64,000 bases of DNA, taken from assembly GCA_051530055.1 (NCBI GenBank), contig CM121342.1, forward strand, positions 8,122,001 to 8,186,000, read 5' to 3'. The stretch is from Neoechinorhynchus agilis. Taxonomy: Eukaryota; Acanthocephala. The position numbers and the translations under genes are program-made. Shown here piece by piece: positions 37,600 to 48,455 of the stretch; position 1 is the stretch's first letter; each line of letters begins with the position of its first letter. The notes beneath the pieces were generated by a model that saw only the letters and a program-made list of their open reading frames with translations, searched no databases and had not been told where the DNA came from.

Positions 37600-39360
37600 T
37601 TTTAATCTTTCGGCGGTGCTAATGATTTTCTTGGAAGTTGAAGGAATGAAATTATTTGAGGAGCTTCTTCGCAGTAAAAATATTAAGTATAAAAATATAT
37701 CAAGGAAAATATCAGTTTTGGTGTTAAACCCTCCGCCGAATATGTCGAAAGATGAGTTTATATTATTCCAAAACACTTTTGGTCTTGTGTCAATTAAATA
37801 TTTGAAAAGGAGTCCTTCTTTGGAGCCTTATGCTTTCTGGCGTCGGGATCGCAGGGTGCCGACAGCAAGAAGGTGTATTTATCCTTAGTTTAAGTTCTTC
37901 GTCGAAATGTGCATGTTCCTTGCACTTTCCAGTTTTCTTAGTGCAACCCTGATACGTTTTGTTCGATTCACTAAATTTGATAAGTCTTACAAGAGTTCGA
38001 TTACGACCAAATTTTAATAGAGATTGAGGGGATGGGTGATTCATATCGTTTGAGTGGTCGATGGATTATGGCTAAGTTATATATTGCGCCAAGAAGACTT
38101 ACATGGTTTAAGAATAACAGAGAGGAGTGGTTCAAGACATGGGATCCAGACATTATTGTGGGTGACTTAAACTCCAACGAGTTGAGTGGTTTCTCACATT
38201 GGGGTGAAGAATACATTTTTCACCTCACTCCTTTCCCACCGTTTCATAATTTTACAAAATCTGTACATTCCTTTTTGGACGTTTTTATATGTAAAAAAGA
38301 GTTTAATATTCAGGTGAGAGTGTTGGGGCAGTTTCTTGAACAACCTGGGAAGGGACATGATTTGATTATATTTCAGTTGGGAATTATGGATCTTAAATCA
38401 AGAGTCGTTTGGAATGATTCGACCAGGCTAGTTAATTTTAACAATTGCTTGCGGGCTGATATCTGCAAATTTTCGACAGTAAATTTGGAGGACTTAAATA
38501 AGATGATATCTGCAGCATCTTCGAGGAATTTAGTGATTTTTTCGCATGTAAGGTGTAATGGACCGTCGAACACGGCGCGGTCATTTTATCGTAGTGTAAG
38601 AATTGCAGAGGCAGGGGGTTATGAAGGTTTGCGGGATCAATGGATGATTCGATTTTACAAAGAAATATTTATTGAAAGTATTAAGAAAGGTAGACTGATA
38701 ATAAGTGAGACTAGAGCCTTTTCTAAGAATTTCTAGAGTGTTATTCTAAATAGAAAGAGAACGGACGCGGATTGATTTTGGCGTCTGGTTTATCAAACGA
38801 GTATGGAAAGTTTTGAATTATTTGAAAATATCAATAAGAGAATCGGTGGAATTGTTTTTATGGCGTATTTTTATAACAAAGATCTGGAATTACCCACACG
38901 AGAACTAAAAAGATGTTCTATAAATGATGAACATACGTTCAACGAGATTGTGAAGCGACTGAAAAGACGAGACAGGGAGAAAGTGGATTCTTGGAAAACG
39001 GAGAACGGACTCTGAATTTATATTGCGAGAGCCATTTTTTATTTGGTATTTTTGTTTGTCCGGAATTATACACGTACTCTCCCAATACTTTTTGTTCTTT
39101 TGGGCCACTACATATAAGCTAGACAAAGAGAGGAGTCCTGTCTAAAAAGGCTTATGAGTATGCCGAATTATCCTGCGGGGGATAATTCTTTTGTTATGTC
39201 AATTTGGTTACTTCCTTCCTGATCTCGAGGCTCAGAGATCAGCAATTTATCGAATCAGGAGACACAGGGAACGGTATCAGACAAGGGACTATGGAGTCGG
39301 ATTGATGATGTGTAGTGTAAAAAAATTTAATGAGTGAATATGTGTACGAATCTTTTAATA
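37600..39360 (+). mobile_element. LINE with APE-type endonuclease, no RT kept
   Basis: The plus-strand frame from about 37985 to 38736 reads as an APE-like endonuclease of a non-LTR retrotransposon. It has an AKLYIAPRRLTWF block, the catalytic-type DPDIIVGDLNSNELSG, then HSFLDVFICKKEF and QFLEQPGKGHDLIIFQL (the D..H end motif). A linker region follows (to 39015) as found between endonuclease and RT. A short open frame before it (37616-37888) may be the end of ORF1. The RT itself is missing. Sequence near 39350 ends in TTTTAATAATAATA, the simple-repeat tail typical of many LINEs, so the copy seems internally deleted. There are stops between 38736 and 38803. Decayed. Confidence 0.7.
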
Positions 39361-39379
39361 ATAATATAGCGGTGGCGAC

Positions 39380-39395
39380 GCGATCTATAGATCGC
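39380..39395. repeat. 16-bp perfect palindrome just after the LINE tail
   Basis: GCGATCTATAGATCGC is fully self-complementary. On the minus strand it sits in CTGTGATGAAGGCGATC followed by GCGTCGCCACC. This recalls the stem-II region of Penelope hammerhead motifs, but the CGAAAC box is absent. No function assigned. Confidence 0.6.
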
Positions 39396-39551
39396 CTTCA
39401 TCACAGCTTCCATTAAAATTAGTTTCAAGTTGGATTTTCACCTCAATTTACAGTCTTATTGAATTCATCCTTAAAGCGGCAATAATTCATTCAATCCTGT
39501 CTCCTTGAACATAAACAAAACCTAACTATATTTTATTTCAAAAAATCCTAT

Positions 39552-40448
39552 TCACTTGTGTGACTGAGATAAAAGGTGTAAATTACTAATACAAGTTTTG
39601 TCCTCTGGACAAAGTTCTTGCGAATTTGGGAGCAGCGATCTGTACAGCTTAAAGATTGAACTTATCGATACTCCAGTGACATCCTTGATATCCACAATAG
39701 AAATTCTTAGTCCGGAAAGACGAGAAGCCATTAAAATACAAGCGGCTGCGACGGTGTCTGGAGCTCTTCCATCAACGAGTTCGAGTTGTACGACTCGTTT
39801 ACTCAGATGCCTAACAATATCCTGAGCTTCCGATTTCATGTTAAGTCGAGAGCAGAATCTCGGGATGAAATCTTGGCTTCTGACAGTTCCGACATTGTCA
39901 TCGATCAGGGACAAAATCTTTTTAAAACACTTCCCAATATCTCGAGTATTGGCTGAACTCACTAAACAGATTTCCTTCAAAGTTCTTGGTGCTTTCTCTT
40001 GGCGGCACGCAATATACAAACACGCAGCCACGATTGCATCCTCGGGCCTTCCTCGCAGAGGTTTTGCATCCTTTATCCGCTTTAGAATCCCTTTTGCCTG
40101 GTCAGTGATTAGCCGAGGGATCTTCAGAGACTCTGCTATCTTTTCCATCTGTTTATGGCGCCTCAGTGTGGTCCTCGTTGCCGAATCCAATTTCATAGAT
40201 TTCCAATCACATCGAGTAGCCATATTGTATTGCAGGTCGAATATTTCATTACACGGCTCCCCGACCCGAGATTTATTCCACATTTCGGTGTCGCTATGAA
40301 AAATTCTCCACTCTGCTGAAACGTCAACGACTCTCTCGCCAACAACTGCTCCACAGAGAGGACAAATAAGATCACCAGCGTGGAAATCTTCGACTAATTC
40401 AGCATCAGGATGTTCATTACAGAAATATGCTTTATCCTTCTTAAACAT
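39552..40448 (-). CDS. GTF2B: Transcription initiation factor IIB (TFIIB), intronless
   Basis: General RNA polymerase II factor that bridges TBP-bound promoter and polymerase in the nucleus. One uninterrupted 298-codon frame (animal TFIIB is about 316). N-terminal zinc ribbon: CNEHPDAELVEDF then ICPLCGAVVGERV, with the C..H/C..C ligands kept. B-reader region: SAEWRIFHSD. First cyclin fold: RGRPEDAIVAACLYIACRQE and PRTLKEICLVSSA. Second fold: LVDGRAPDTVAAACILMASR. The linker between ribbon and first fold (FDLQYNMATRCDWKSMKL) is diverged, and the C-terminus after SIFKLYRSLLP is shorter and differs from usual TFIIB. It could be a paralogue or a retrocopy that stayed functional; it has no stops or frameshifts. 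BRF1 is less likely, as it is much longer. The start ATG at 40448 is the first in the frame and gives the expected N-terminus. Confidence 0.88.
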   Translation of the reverse strand: MFKKDKAYFCNEHPDAELVEDFHAGDLICPLCGAVVGERVVDVSAEWRIFHSDTEMWNKSRVGEPCNEIFDLQYNMATRCDWKSMKLDSATRTTLRRHKQMEKIAESLKIPRLITDQAKGILKRIKDAKPLRGRPEDAIVAACLYIACRQEKAPRTLKEICLVSSANTRDIGKCFKKILSLIDDNVGTVRSQDFIPRFCSRLNMKSEAQDIVRHLSKRVVQLELVDGRAPDTVAAACILMASRLSGLRISIVDIKDVTGVSISSIFKLYRSLLPNSQELCPEDKTCISNLHLLSQSHK

Positions 40449-40774
40449 CTAAGAAACGGGAAATCGAAAGTAAATGAAAAGTGCTTTTGGCTGTGAAGAA
40501 ATCGCAATGCAAATAGCAAAAAGTGAGTAAAGCAGCCGTGAAATTCACGATGCAGGTTAGTTAATTTTTATTCGAACATTCAAGTGGCAAAGAAAAAAAT
40601 TAATGCCGAAATTACGGTTGCAATTGTCTCAAAAAATTCTTGAGAGAATGATTTGACCAATTTGTAACCAAAAGGAAGATTGGATTTCTGAATAATTGAG
40701 AAAAATGCAACGATAATATTTCTACAAAAAAAGCACCAGCACTGACACAATGAAATTGCGCATTAATATGGCAA

Positions 40775-41560
40775 ATTCGATCAATCGAGGATTGTTATCG
40801 ATTTAATGGGAACAATCACCTCTTGGTAAGCAAAAATATTCAGGAAACAAATTATAACAAATGGGTTTCCTGGCAGACTCAAGGGCAGGCGGGGACTTAG
40901 GCCATAATTTCCATTATTCATCATTTAACGAATGTTCCTTAATTAGAAAAACAACGGTGAAGGATATAGCCATCGAATTTCGCTTGTCGTTAAAACCCCT
41001 GCAAGGTTTCCATTACAAAACATAGTTGATGCTCGGTAATCTATCTCAATGGGGACCGGTCGAGGATTATTATCGATTTGATGGCAAACAATCATCTTTT
41101 GGTAAGCGAAAAATATTTGGGAAACAAATTGGAACAAGCAATTTACGGAAAAAGTCCAAGCTGGGCAAAGAGACCATAATTTAGATTATTCATCGTTTCA
41201 TTAATGTTATTTAACTAAACAAAAATCGCGGTAATCAAAAGTAGCCATCGAATTTTGCTTGCCGTTAAAAACCCTGCAAGGTTTTCATAACAAAACATAG
41301 TTGATGCTCGGTGATCTATCTCAATGGGGATCGGTCGAGGATTATTATCGATTTGATGGCAAACAATTACCTTTTGGTAAGCAAAAAATATTTGGGAAAC
41401 AAATTGGAACAAGCAATTTACGGAAAAAGTCCAGGCTGGGCAGGGAGACCATAATTTCGATTATTCATCGTTTCATTAATGTTATTTAACTAAACAAAAA
41501 TCGCGGTAATCAAAAGTAGCCATCGAATTTCGCTTGCCGTTAAAAAACCCTACAAAGATT
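40775..41560. repeat. Tandem repeat, about 3 copies of about 272 bp
   Basis: Three copies of a block containing AACATAGTTGATGCTCGGT, CGAGGATTATTATCGATTTG, TTTTGGTAAGC and ATTGGAACAAGCAATTTACG. They are offset by 272 bases (minus-strand frames starting MFQFVSQIFFAYQK end at 40943 and 41215). The first copy is the most diverged. It lies in the 5' flank of the TFIIB gene. Confidence 0.85.
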
Positions 41561-41685
41561 CCCATAGTAAAACGTTGGCTTTTCCTCCAAAGGAGTCCGT
41601 AACGCTCGAGAAAACGCTGTAAAATTCGGTTTTTAATAAAATTTAATTTGACATCAGAAAGTGCGCATAGAATCAAAAAAGGTTA

Positions 41686-42025
41686 CGATGCACTTTTGCA
41701 GAAAAAGTAATGCTTCGGCATTAGACAATCGGAATTGCTAAAGATAAATTTTTTATCTTCAATTAGAGGAGGACACAGGATTATAACGCTTATTTGTGCT
41801 AAATTTCCTTTCATTGTTTGCCGCTTATTTTAAATTATCGGGTAGCCAATCAGCGTCCAATTTAGTTTTTTCAAAAGGTCATCTTCAGTGGATGTACGAC
41901 AACGAAAAAAAAGTTTAAATCATTTTAATAGGGGTTGAACGATGCACTTTTGCAGAAAAAGTAATGCTTCGACATTAGACAATCGGAATTGCTAAAGATA
42001 AATTTTTTATCTTCAATCAGAGGTC
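41686..42025. repeat. Pair of direct repeats of about 84 bp
   Basis: Bases 41686-41770 and 41938-42025 are nearly identical, both holding CGATGCACTTTTGCAGAAAA, then CATTAGACAATCGGAATTGC and TTTTTTATCTTCAAT. The spacer is about 170 bases. No coding potential. Confidence 0.9.
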
Positions 42026-42233
42026 GCGTTCTTATAATTTCTCAATCATTATCTTTGCTTTAAGTTTGACATTAAAAACGTAACCTGTAATTGTGCATTA
42101 TGTTCAAATGTCTAAAGAATCGCATCTGTTTCCAATGAAACGATAATTTTCCTTTCAGCCGTTTAATTATCATGATCTTGAACGTTCAATAACAAATCAA
42201 TGAATCTCTAACAAAGTAAACGTTTATTTCATC

Positions 42234-44958
42234 TTAGACATCAAGTCTATTTGTTCTTATGTACCGCCGATACCACGGTTTTCCTTGAATCTTTAATGAT
42301 CCACCGATATCTTCCTTTTCTATGGAACCTTGCGAACTGCGTCCGCATTTTCTTTCCAGAACCGGAACATTCTTTTTTGAACAATAAAGTTTAAGCCTCG
42401 TCGAAGTACATTGAATCCAAGCTTCCAAAGCCGACGCTCGAGGAAGTGTTTCCTCCAACAAATTTTGCATAATTGAATTACTGTGGGTTATCGATTTAAC
42501 CATCGATATCAATTCTTCGTCTACGTAATCTTCCGTTTGAACGGAAACATTGACCATGGAAAGTCGCTTTGCTTCTCTGTTCGCTTCCATTTCTAAAATA
42601 TAGACGCTAAATGCAACCAAAATATCTTTAATCTCGTTCATTTTGTGTTTTTGAGCATTCATCATTGTAGCAAAATCTACTTTTGTATTTAAAAGATGAT
42701 CTTGCAAACTCGAGACGGATTTCTTCATGTTTCTCATTACCAAGAACGTCTGGTCGTGCAGACAAAGAAGCTTACTCGTGCATTCGTCCAAACGGAATTC
42801 AAGATCACTCGTTTTCTCAGCAATGCCATTTTGGATTCGGTCGACGTTTTGGCTCATTGATTTAATCTCGGACAAACAATCATGTTCAAATTTTAGTGAC
42901 TTTGTCAAAATATTGGTTAATAAACTAACATCTTTTGTTGTTTCGGAAGTGAATAGTTTTAGATCTTTGAACTTTTTTACGCTTAGTGGTGATTCCGGGT
43001 CGATTTTAGAGCAAACGAATTGTTTCAGATGACAGATAGAGCTTGAAATTTGATCATACATAAGCTTGTTAAGGCGCTCAATCCTATTTAAATTTAAATG
43101 ATTGTTAATAGCTCGAATTAAATACCTTTGAAAATCCAAGCGGATTTCTTTAACTTGAAATTGAATTGGCGGCAGATTTTGTGAGATCAAACGTTTAGAA
43201 AAATTACTTGAATCCGTTTGAATTGCTGAGTCTCTTGTCTAAACGATTAACAAAAACATAGAGAAATGCACTTTACGAATTCTAATGAGCGAAACTACAC
43301 CTCTTTAGCGGCTATCACAATTATTCAAAACGCATTTCAAAATGCAATTTCGTATTTGAAATTCGATTTAAAACAAAGGCGGAAATAAATTTAAAAATTG
43401 AACCTCGCAGGCAAGTCTCGAACGCATATTGTGGCAAAATTCTGATCTCTTATGTTCAATAAATTCAGTAATAAAAGGTCTAAAAATACCTTCAGAAAAC
43501 GGATAGTTTCTTCATTTGCCTTTGAACCAATTGACATTGCCAACGCCATTATACTTTCTCCTCTCGAACTCTGACAGTCTTTTCCTCTCAAGTACTCGTC
43601 TTTAAGCAGTTCAACAAGTCGATCAGCATGAAGACGTTCTTCAGTGAGTTTTGTAGTCAACTTTCGGATAGCGTTATGATCGATTTGACTAATATCGAAA
43701 GTTAGATAATGATTTCCGATCGATAACAAATCTTCGGAAATACAAGAAACTCTTCTAACACTCGCAGTTGCCACTGATAACAGCGAATCTCTTTCTCGGT
43801 TTAATGCATTCACTGCCAATTTGTGATCAGCAATCTCTTTGTTCTTATCAATTAAATTTCGGTATAGTTTTGAAAGTACTCGTAAAATCAGAATACCTTT
43901 CTATCGATTTCAATCGAAGATCTTCTCAAACGTTCTTGAGAATTAAACAGGTCTTCTTTAAGTGTTCGCCTAATCTGATCGAATTGTCCATCTTCCATTT
44001 CTCTGCTTCGTTTCCAGAGTCTTTTCTCTTCTCGAATCATTTCATAGGATTGTTCGCTGATTTCAAGTCGCTTCTCCAGATCCGCTTTTTGCAAACAAAC
44101 TTTTTTGATTTCTGCATCCGAGGAAGAGAGATTGTTTCTTAATGCCGTATTCTCTTTTCTAAGTGCGTCCATTTGAGATTCCAAATATTTTAGTCGATCT
44201 TAACAAATCAACAATTTGAATTCTTATTAAAAAACGTTTTAAAAATTCTTTTTTAAATCAAAAATTAATAGAGAATACTAAATTCTGATTCGGCCATTTT
44301 TTGTGTGATCTCATCATTTAATTTTGCCGACCATTCACGTCGTATCGTCTTTGTAATATCCGAAATGATTCTTGGGAAACAGCGAATGACGAGCGGACTG
44401 CGATACTTCTACACTACAAAATATTTGCCCTTAAAAAATTAAAAGTTCAATTATTAAAGAGCAAAAAAAGGAAATATCAAATCTGAATAAAGAAAACACT
44501 GAACATTTTGATTTTTCAACAAACAATTCCAAGTCTTAAATGTAATTCTAGAAAATTTCACCTTTCAATTGTTTATCTGCACTCGTCTTATTTTCAGTGC
44601 TTTGCAAGACATTGATTTCGGATTGGTTTTCTTTGACGATTTCCGAGAAAATATTTTCGCCTATGAAGTTACCGTCCATTTGACCGGAATACGGAGTTGA
44701 TTGAACAATCTTTATGGCGTCATCTTCGTTCAAAGAGTCGCTGGAGACTTGGCGGTCATTTTGAGTGCACGAAACCACGGTAAGATCTTCAGATGAACTA
44801 TAAGACATTCGGCAAACGTAATCCATAATCTTTAAAAAATTTCTTAAACACGATTCTTAAAAAAGAACTCTCACGTCTTGATCTTCTCTGTGGTACTCCT
44901 TTTCTATTTGGCGATCAAATTCGTCTGTATTTTCCAAAATGTTTTCATTGGCATCCAT
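42234..44958 (-). CDS. Unknown coiled-coil protein, about six exons
   Basis: Not recognised as a named family. Exons on the minus strand, approximate: 44958-44874 (MDANENILENTDEFDRQIEK), 44829-44560 (acidic, S/Q-rich), about 44412-44283 (ITKTIRREWSAKLNDEITQK), 44199 to about 43940, about 43884-43495, and 43190-42234 (stop after RYIRTNRLDV). Together about 800 residues. The middle has typical heptad-rich coiled coil (ESQMDALRKENTALRNNLSS; QKADLEKRLEISEQSYEMIR). The C-terminal exon has long helices and a VSVQTED motif, and ends basic. No signal peptide, membrane segment or catalytic domain is seen. Such architecture is usual in centrosomal, kinetochore or synaptonemal proteins, but that is only a guess. 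Introns are about 45-75 bases where they can be placed; the join near 43900 is uncertain. Confidence 0.7.
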
Positions 44959-47599
44959 CTTGAAATTAAAGACGAAAAGATCGGAAATGCTTTTTTGTGG
45001 TCACGAGAGTCGTAATCGCAGTTCGAATTTTTTTAGTGCGATTCTGAAATGTTCAATGGTTGTTTTGAGCAGAGATTTAATTTTCGTACAAGAATTGAAT
45101 TTTACGTACGGAGGAGTTTAGCTATTTTCAAAAATCAAACTGAAAAAACTTGCAAACAATGATTGAGAAGGAGGCTGAGGCCTTGAAAACTCCCAATGAA
45201 GAGTTCAATAAAACTCGAATGTGTTACAATTCGCCATAGAGAATACACATCCATTCGAAGGAACAATTGGATAGAATCAAACTTTTTAGATTCGAGGAAC
45301 GAATTTCACAAGAATCATCAAATCTTAATTATAAAAAGTCAGCAAAAAAGATCCAAAAACGACAAATCCGGAATTCAAAGTCTAAACGAAGGATTGTCCC
45401 TTGCGTCGATTAAGAGCGCCAAATTAATAAGGACGCGCTAATTACGAAGTTAAGGAATAAAATAATCAGCTTTAAATCAATAAGAATTAAAGATTTATAG
45501 TATTAAAATGGCGTTTAACTTAAAAGTCGACGAATTAAGGAGCTCGGTTTCGCTTTTTAATATTAAAACAATGACTTTTTAATATTGTTCCGAATTTATT
45601 ATCTTTCGAATGTCCGCGGTAAAGTCATAAAAAAAGGCGAATCAAACCTGAAATTTGTTAAAATCAATCGCTGACAATTTCTTTATCAAGAATTGCAATT
45701 GATTTTTTTATAGAGTAATCAAAATGTTTAGTTTTATTGAAAACTAAGAATTTATATTCTGTCGAGTTTAAGATTTCTCAATCGTGTAAATCTAATAAGA
45801 GATCAGAAGAACGCAAAAAGATTTGAATGATCTGCAGTGTTCTCAAGTTTTCTCACCTTCGATGTTTTTAGAATTGAACAAGTATCGATTCCACTCAGAA
45901 AATGAGCGAATGAAAGAAGAAATGAGAATTTCGAACAACATTTCCGACGGATGCCGTTGAGCTTTTTCTTTAAAATGGATCGGTTAATCAGGAATAGCCA
46001 ATAATTCATTTTAAAAGAAGAAAAATTCAGATGGTAGAATGAACGAATTCCGAGACAATATCTAACGATAAATTCGTAATTTTTATCGTTTGTCAAATCG
46101 CAGATTTCATCGAAATTTCGAAACGGGCAAAATGATAGAATTAGGCCGAAGATCAATCGAAGAAGGTTAATGAACTTCTCTCCATGATTTACTATTCGGT
46201 TTTTCTTTAAATTTTCGGCAAGATCGCGCCGAACTTAAGGCTCCACAAATTAAATCCTCTGAAATTTTAAAACTATTACAATATATTTCGAATCCTACGA
46301 AAAAAACGTTACTTTCTCACGAATCGGTTCTTTTTTGTGGCATTAAGGAACAACATTGCAACTTCTGATTTGTTGGCATTTGAATTCAAATTCGCAGCCG
46401 AAACGAAAATCCACCAGCAAAAGCATCGCCACATTGAACGGATTGCCGTTGCGGGACAAAGACGCTCTACCAATAATTTAGTATTGACATTTTTAATTAC
46501 CTTGAAATATATTAAAAGTCCGAACTGACCACTTGAGTTTCTAAGGCTAACGGATCCGGTCCTTGACGTTACCCTTGACTTAAATTTCACGCCAAAACAC
46601 AAGTCTAATTTGAAGCAGTTTCCTAAACAGACTTGGTGGCTTTCAGGTGTAAAAGCGACTGAGCACTGCATTTTCATGCTTATATTTTGTTTGGTGATTT
46701 AGTGATTCCCTTTAACAATAATACGTCCGTCTCGTCGGACTACTTCAGGTCAAAAAGGTAAGTCAGATTGACTTTATCCTGAGTTTTAGCCTATAATCTG
46801 CCTTATTTGACTGGAATGTGTCTCGAAAGTCAATGTACATTTCCAGTACAAGCGATAGTGAACTTCCAAATTGCGATCCAGATTGCTTAAATAGTTAAAG
46901 ATAAATTCCATAAGAATGTGGCGACCGGGAAAAATTATATCAAAGAATGATTGAAATATTTCATCATTAACAGAAATCAGAAGCGTTTGCGCAATATTAT
47001 CGTTGTCCTAAACGATCAACTCTTTTCATCGTTTATTTTACGGCACCAATGCTATCGTCATTATTCACTCCAAAGAAGCTTAAGCCTATTTTGCTTTAAA
47101 AAAGGTATCCTTTAGAGTCCCCATTCATCAAATTTACGCATCAACATAATCTAAGATCCTCAACCCAATGAAGTACTGAAGTGAAAGGTTGATTCTTCAA
47201 ACGTAGTGTAGTCGTGTCTTCATTGGAAGGTCGCATATCGAGAAAGATGGGAAATTTTCAGCGTTCCGCCTCCAGCTGATTAAAATGAATCTGGTTTTAT
47301 CATTCTAACGACAGAAGTGTTTCTTTGGTGAAATGACGAGCATCGATAAACTTTTCAAATCCGCTGGATAAGCGTCTTGGAATTACCCGTGTTATATTCG
47401 TGATCTTAGTATCTAGCAATCCGTACACATCACTGCCGCTGTTCTTTGTGAAAGCATGACAATAAGAGACTCAATTTGTAGATAATGGAGCTTAGGTTTT
47501 GCTTCTAATCTAAATGCTATTACCGCAGCTACCATTGATACCATCGTGGAAGTTGCTCCGAAACTCTTTGCATATGTTCCTATCAGTCCAATCGTCTAT
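44959..47599. other. AT-rich intergenic stretch
   Basis: No gene recognised. Two minus-strand open frames of 117 and 122 codons (46156-45803 and 46677-46309) begin with M but show no known motif and no neighbouring exon. They may be chance in AT-rich DNA. Near 46907-46955 is a single arm related to the foldback at 7725-7843. Confidence 0.45.
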
Positions 47600-47860
47600 A
47601 TTCCGTCGCATTTTTTTTAATAAATTGCGGCTTTGAGGAATTCCTGCAGTAATGATAGAGCTACGACGAAATTATAATAATAATAACACGTTTTATTTGT
47701 TGATCCACAAAGAAAAGGACCCATGTCCCTATGGGTCCCCGTAAATACTCGAGTTCTGATTGGACTTTCGGTCCTCATAAATACTCGTGTGCCCCTATTA
47801 TCATGCTTCTCGTTTCTCAGCAAGGTAAACAAGATCCGCAAGGAAGAAATAACCAATGCT
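47600..47860 (-). mobile_element. 3' end of a LINE with a (TTA)n tail
   Basis: Read on the minus strand, the sequence has GGACCCATAGGGACATGGGT, then AACAAATAAAACG and a TTATTATTATTATAA tail (plus coordinates about 47675-47690). A short simple-repeat tail after an AATAAA-like signal is typical of CR1/L2/RTE-type LINE 3' ends. No protein part is left, so the family is not assigned. Confidence 0.4.
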
Positions 47861-47879
47861 AGTTAGTCTTTTACTCATT

Positions 47880-48455
47880 TAATTGTCGACATCAAATCAT
47901 TCACACCACTGCTCTGCATCACTCAACTGTCGTCCTGGTGTAACGGTCGAAAGGACGGATGCAGCGTTCCCTTCCGTTACATAGCCAGACTTATGTTTTG
48001 TAGGAGGAATGCTCCTGATCTCGGATCGCCAGTGATTCGTCTGAGTCTCTTGGAAAATCGATTGACCAGGTCTTGCGCCGCGGTACCAGACGGCCCGAGT
48101 GTCTCGACGTCAAAGGGAACAAAATAATGGTTTCGACTCAGGTCCCTGTATTTAATCTTTTTTGCGGTTCTCAGCAGCGGTTGCCGCTCTCCCTGGTTTA
48201 ATAGTGACGAATTTTATGTTGCTGGCTGCGAGCGTGTCCACGAACGTGGCGTCCCCGAGAAGGCATTTTCCTCCCCTGGCCACGGGAATACTGCGACACC
48301 GCCCGGTCAATGGTCATCAAGTCGACAAAGACTGCTCGGCCCTAGGATGTTGGGCGCATTCACAGTATTCAGGACAAGGCTAAGTGAATTGCGTTCACTT
48401 CGGAATGTTTTACTTTCCGAATGAGTTGCGACAGGCGGAACCAATGCGTTCCAAT
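47880..48455 (-). mobile_element. LINE-like retroelement family A, C-terminal piece
   Basis: Minus strand, from 48455: EVNAIHLA-like block, ILNTVNAPNILGPSSLCRLD, then RPGGVAVFPWPG, FVDTLAASNIKFVTIKPGRA, KYRDLSRNHYFVPFDVETLG, AAQDLVNRF, GDPRSGAFLLQNISLAM, and at the end EGNAASVLSTVTPGRQLSDA. This is the C-terminal domain of the same RT family seen at 57.8-59.2 kb. The first 250 bases are almost identical to 58745-58990. The copy is interrupted by stops and frame changes, and joins directly to a different LINE at 48456. Confidence 0.75.

Noticed and set aside
45803-46677. Two minus-strand frames of 117 and 122 codons as genes
   Set aside because: No family motif, no neighbouring exons, and composition expected of chance frames; kept only as a remark in the intergenic entry.
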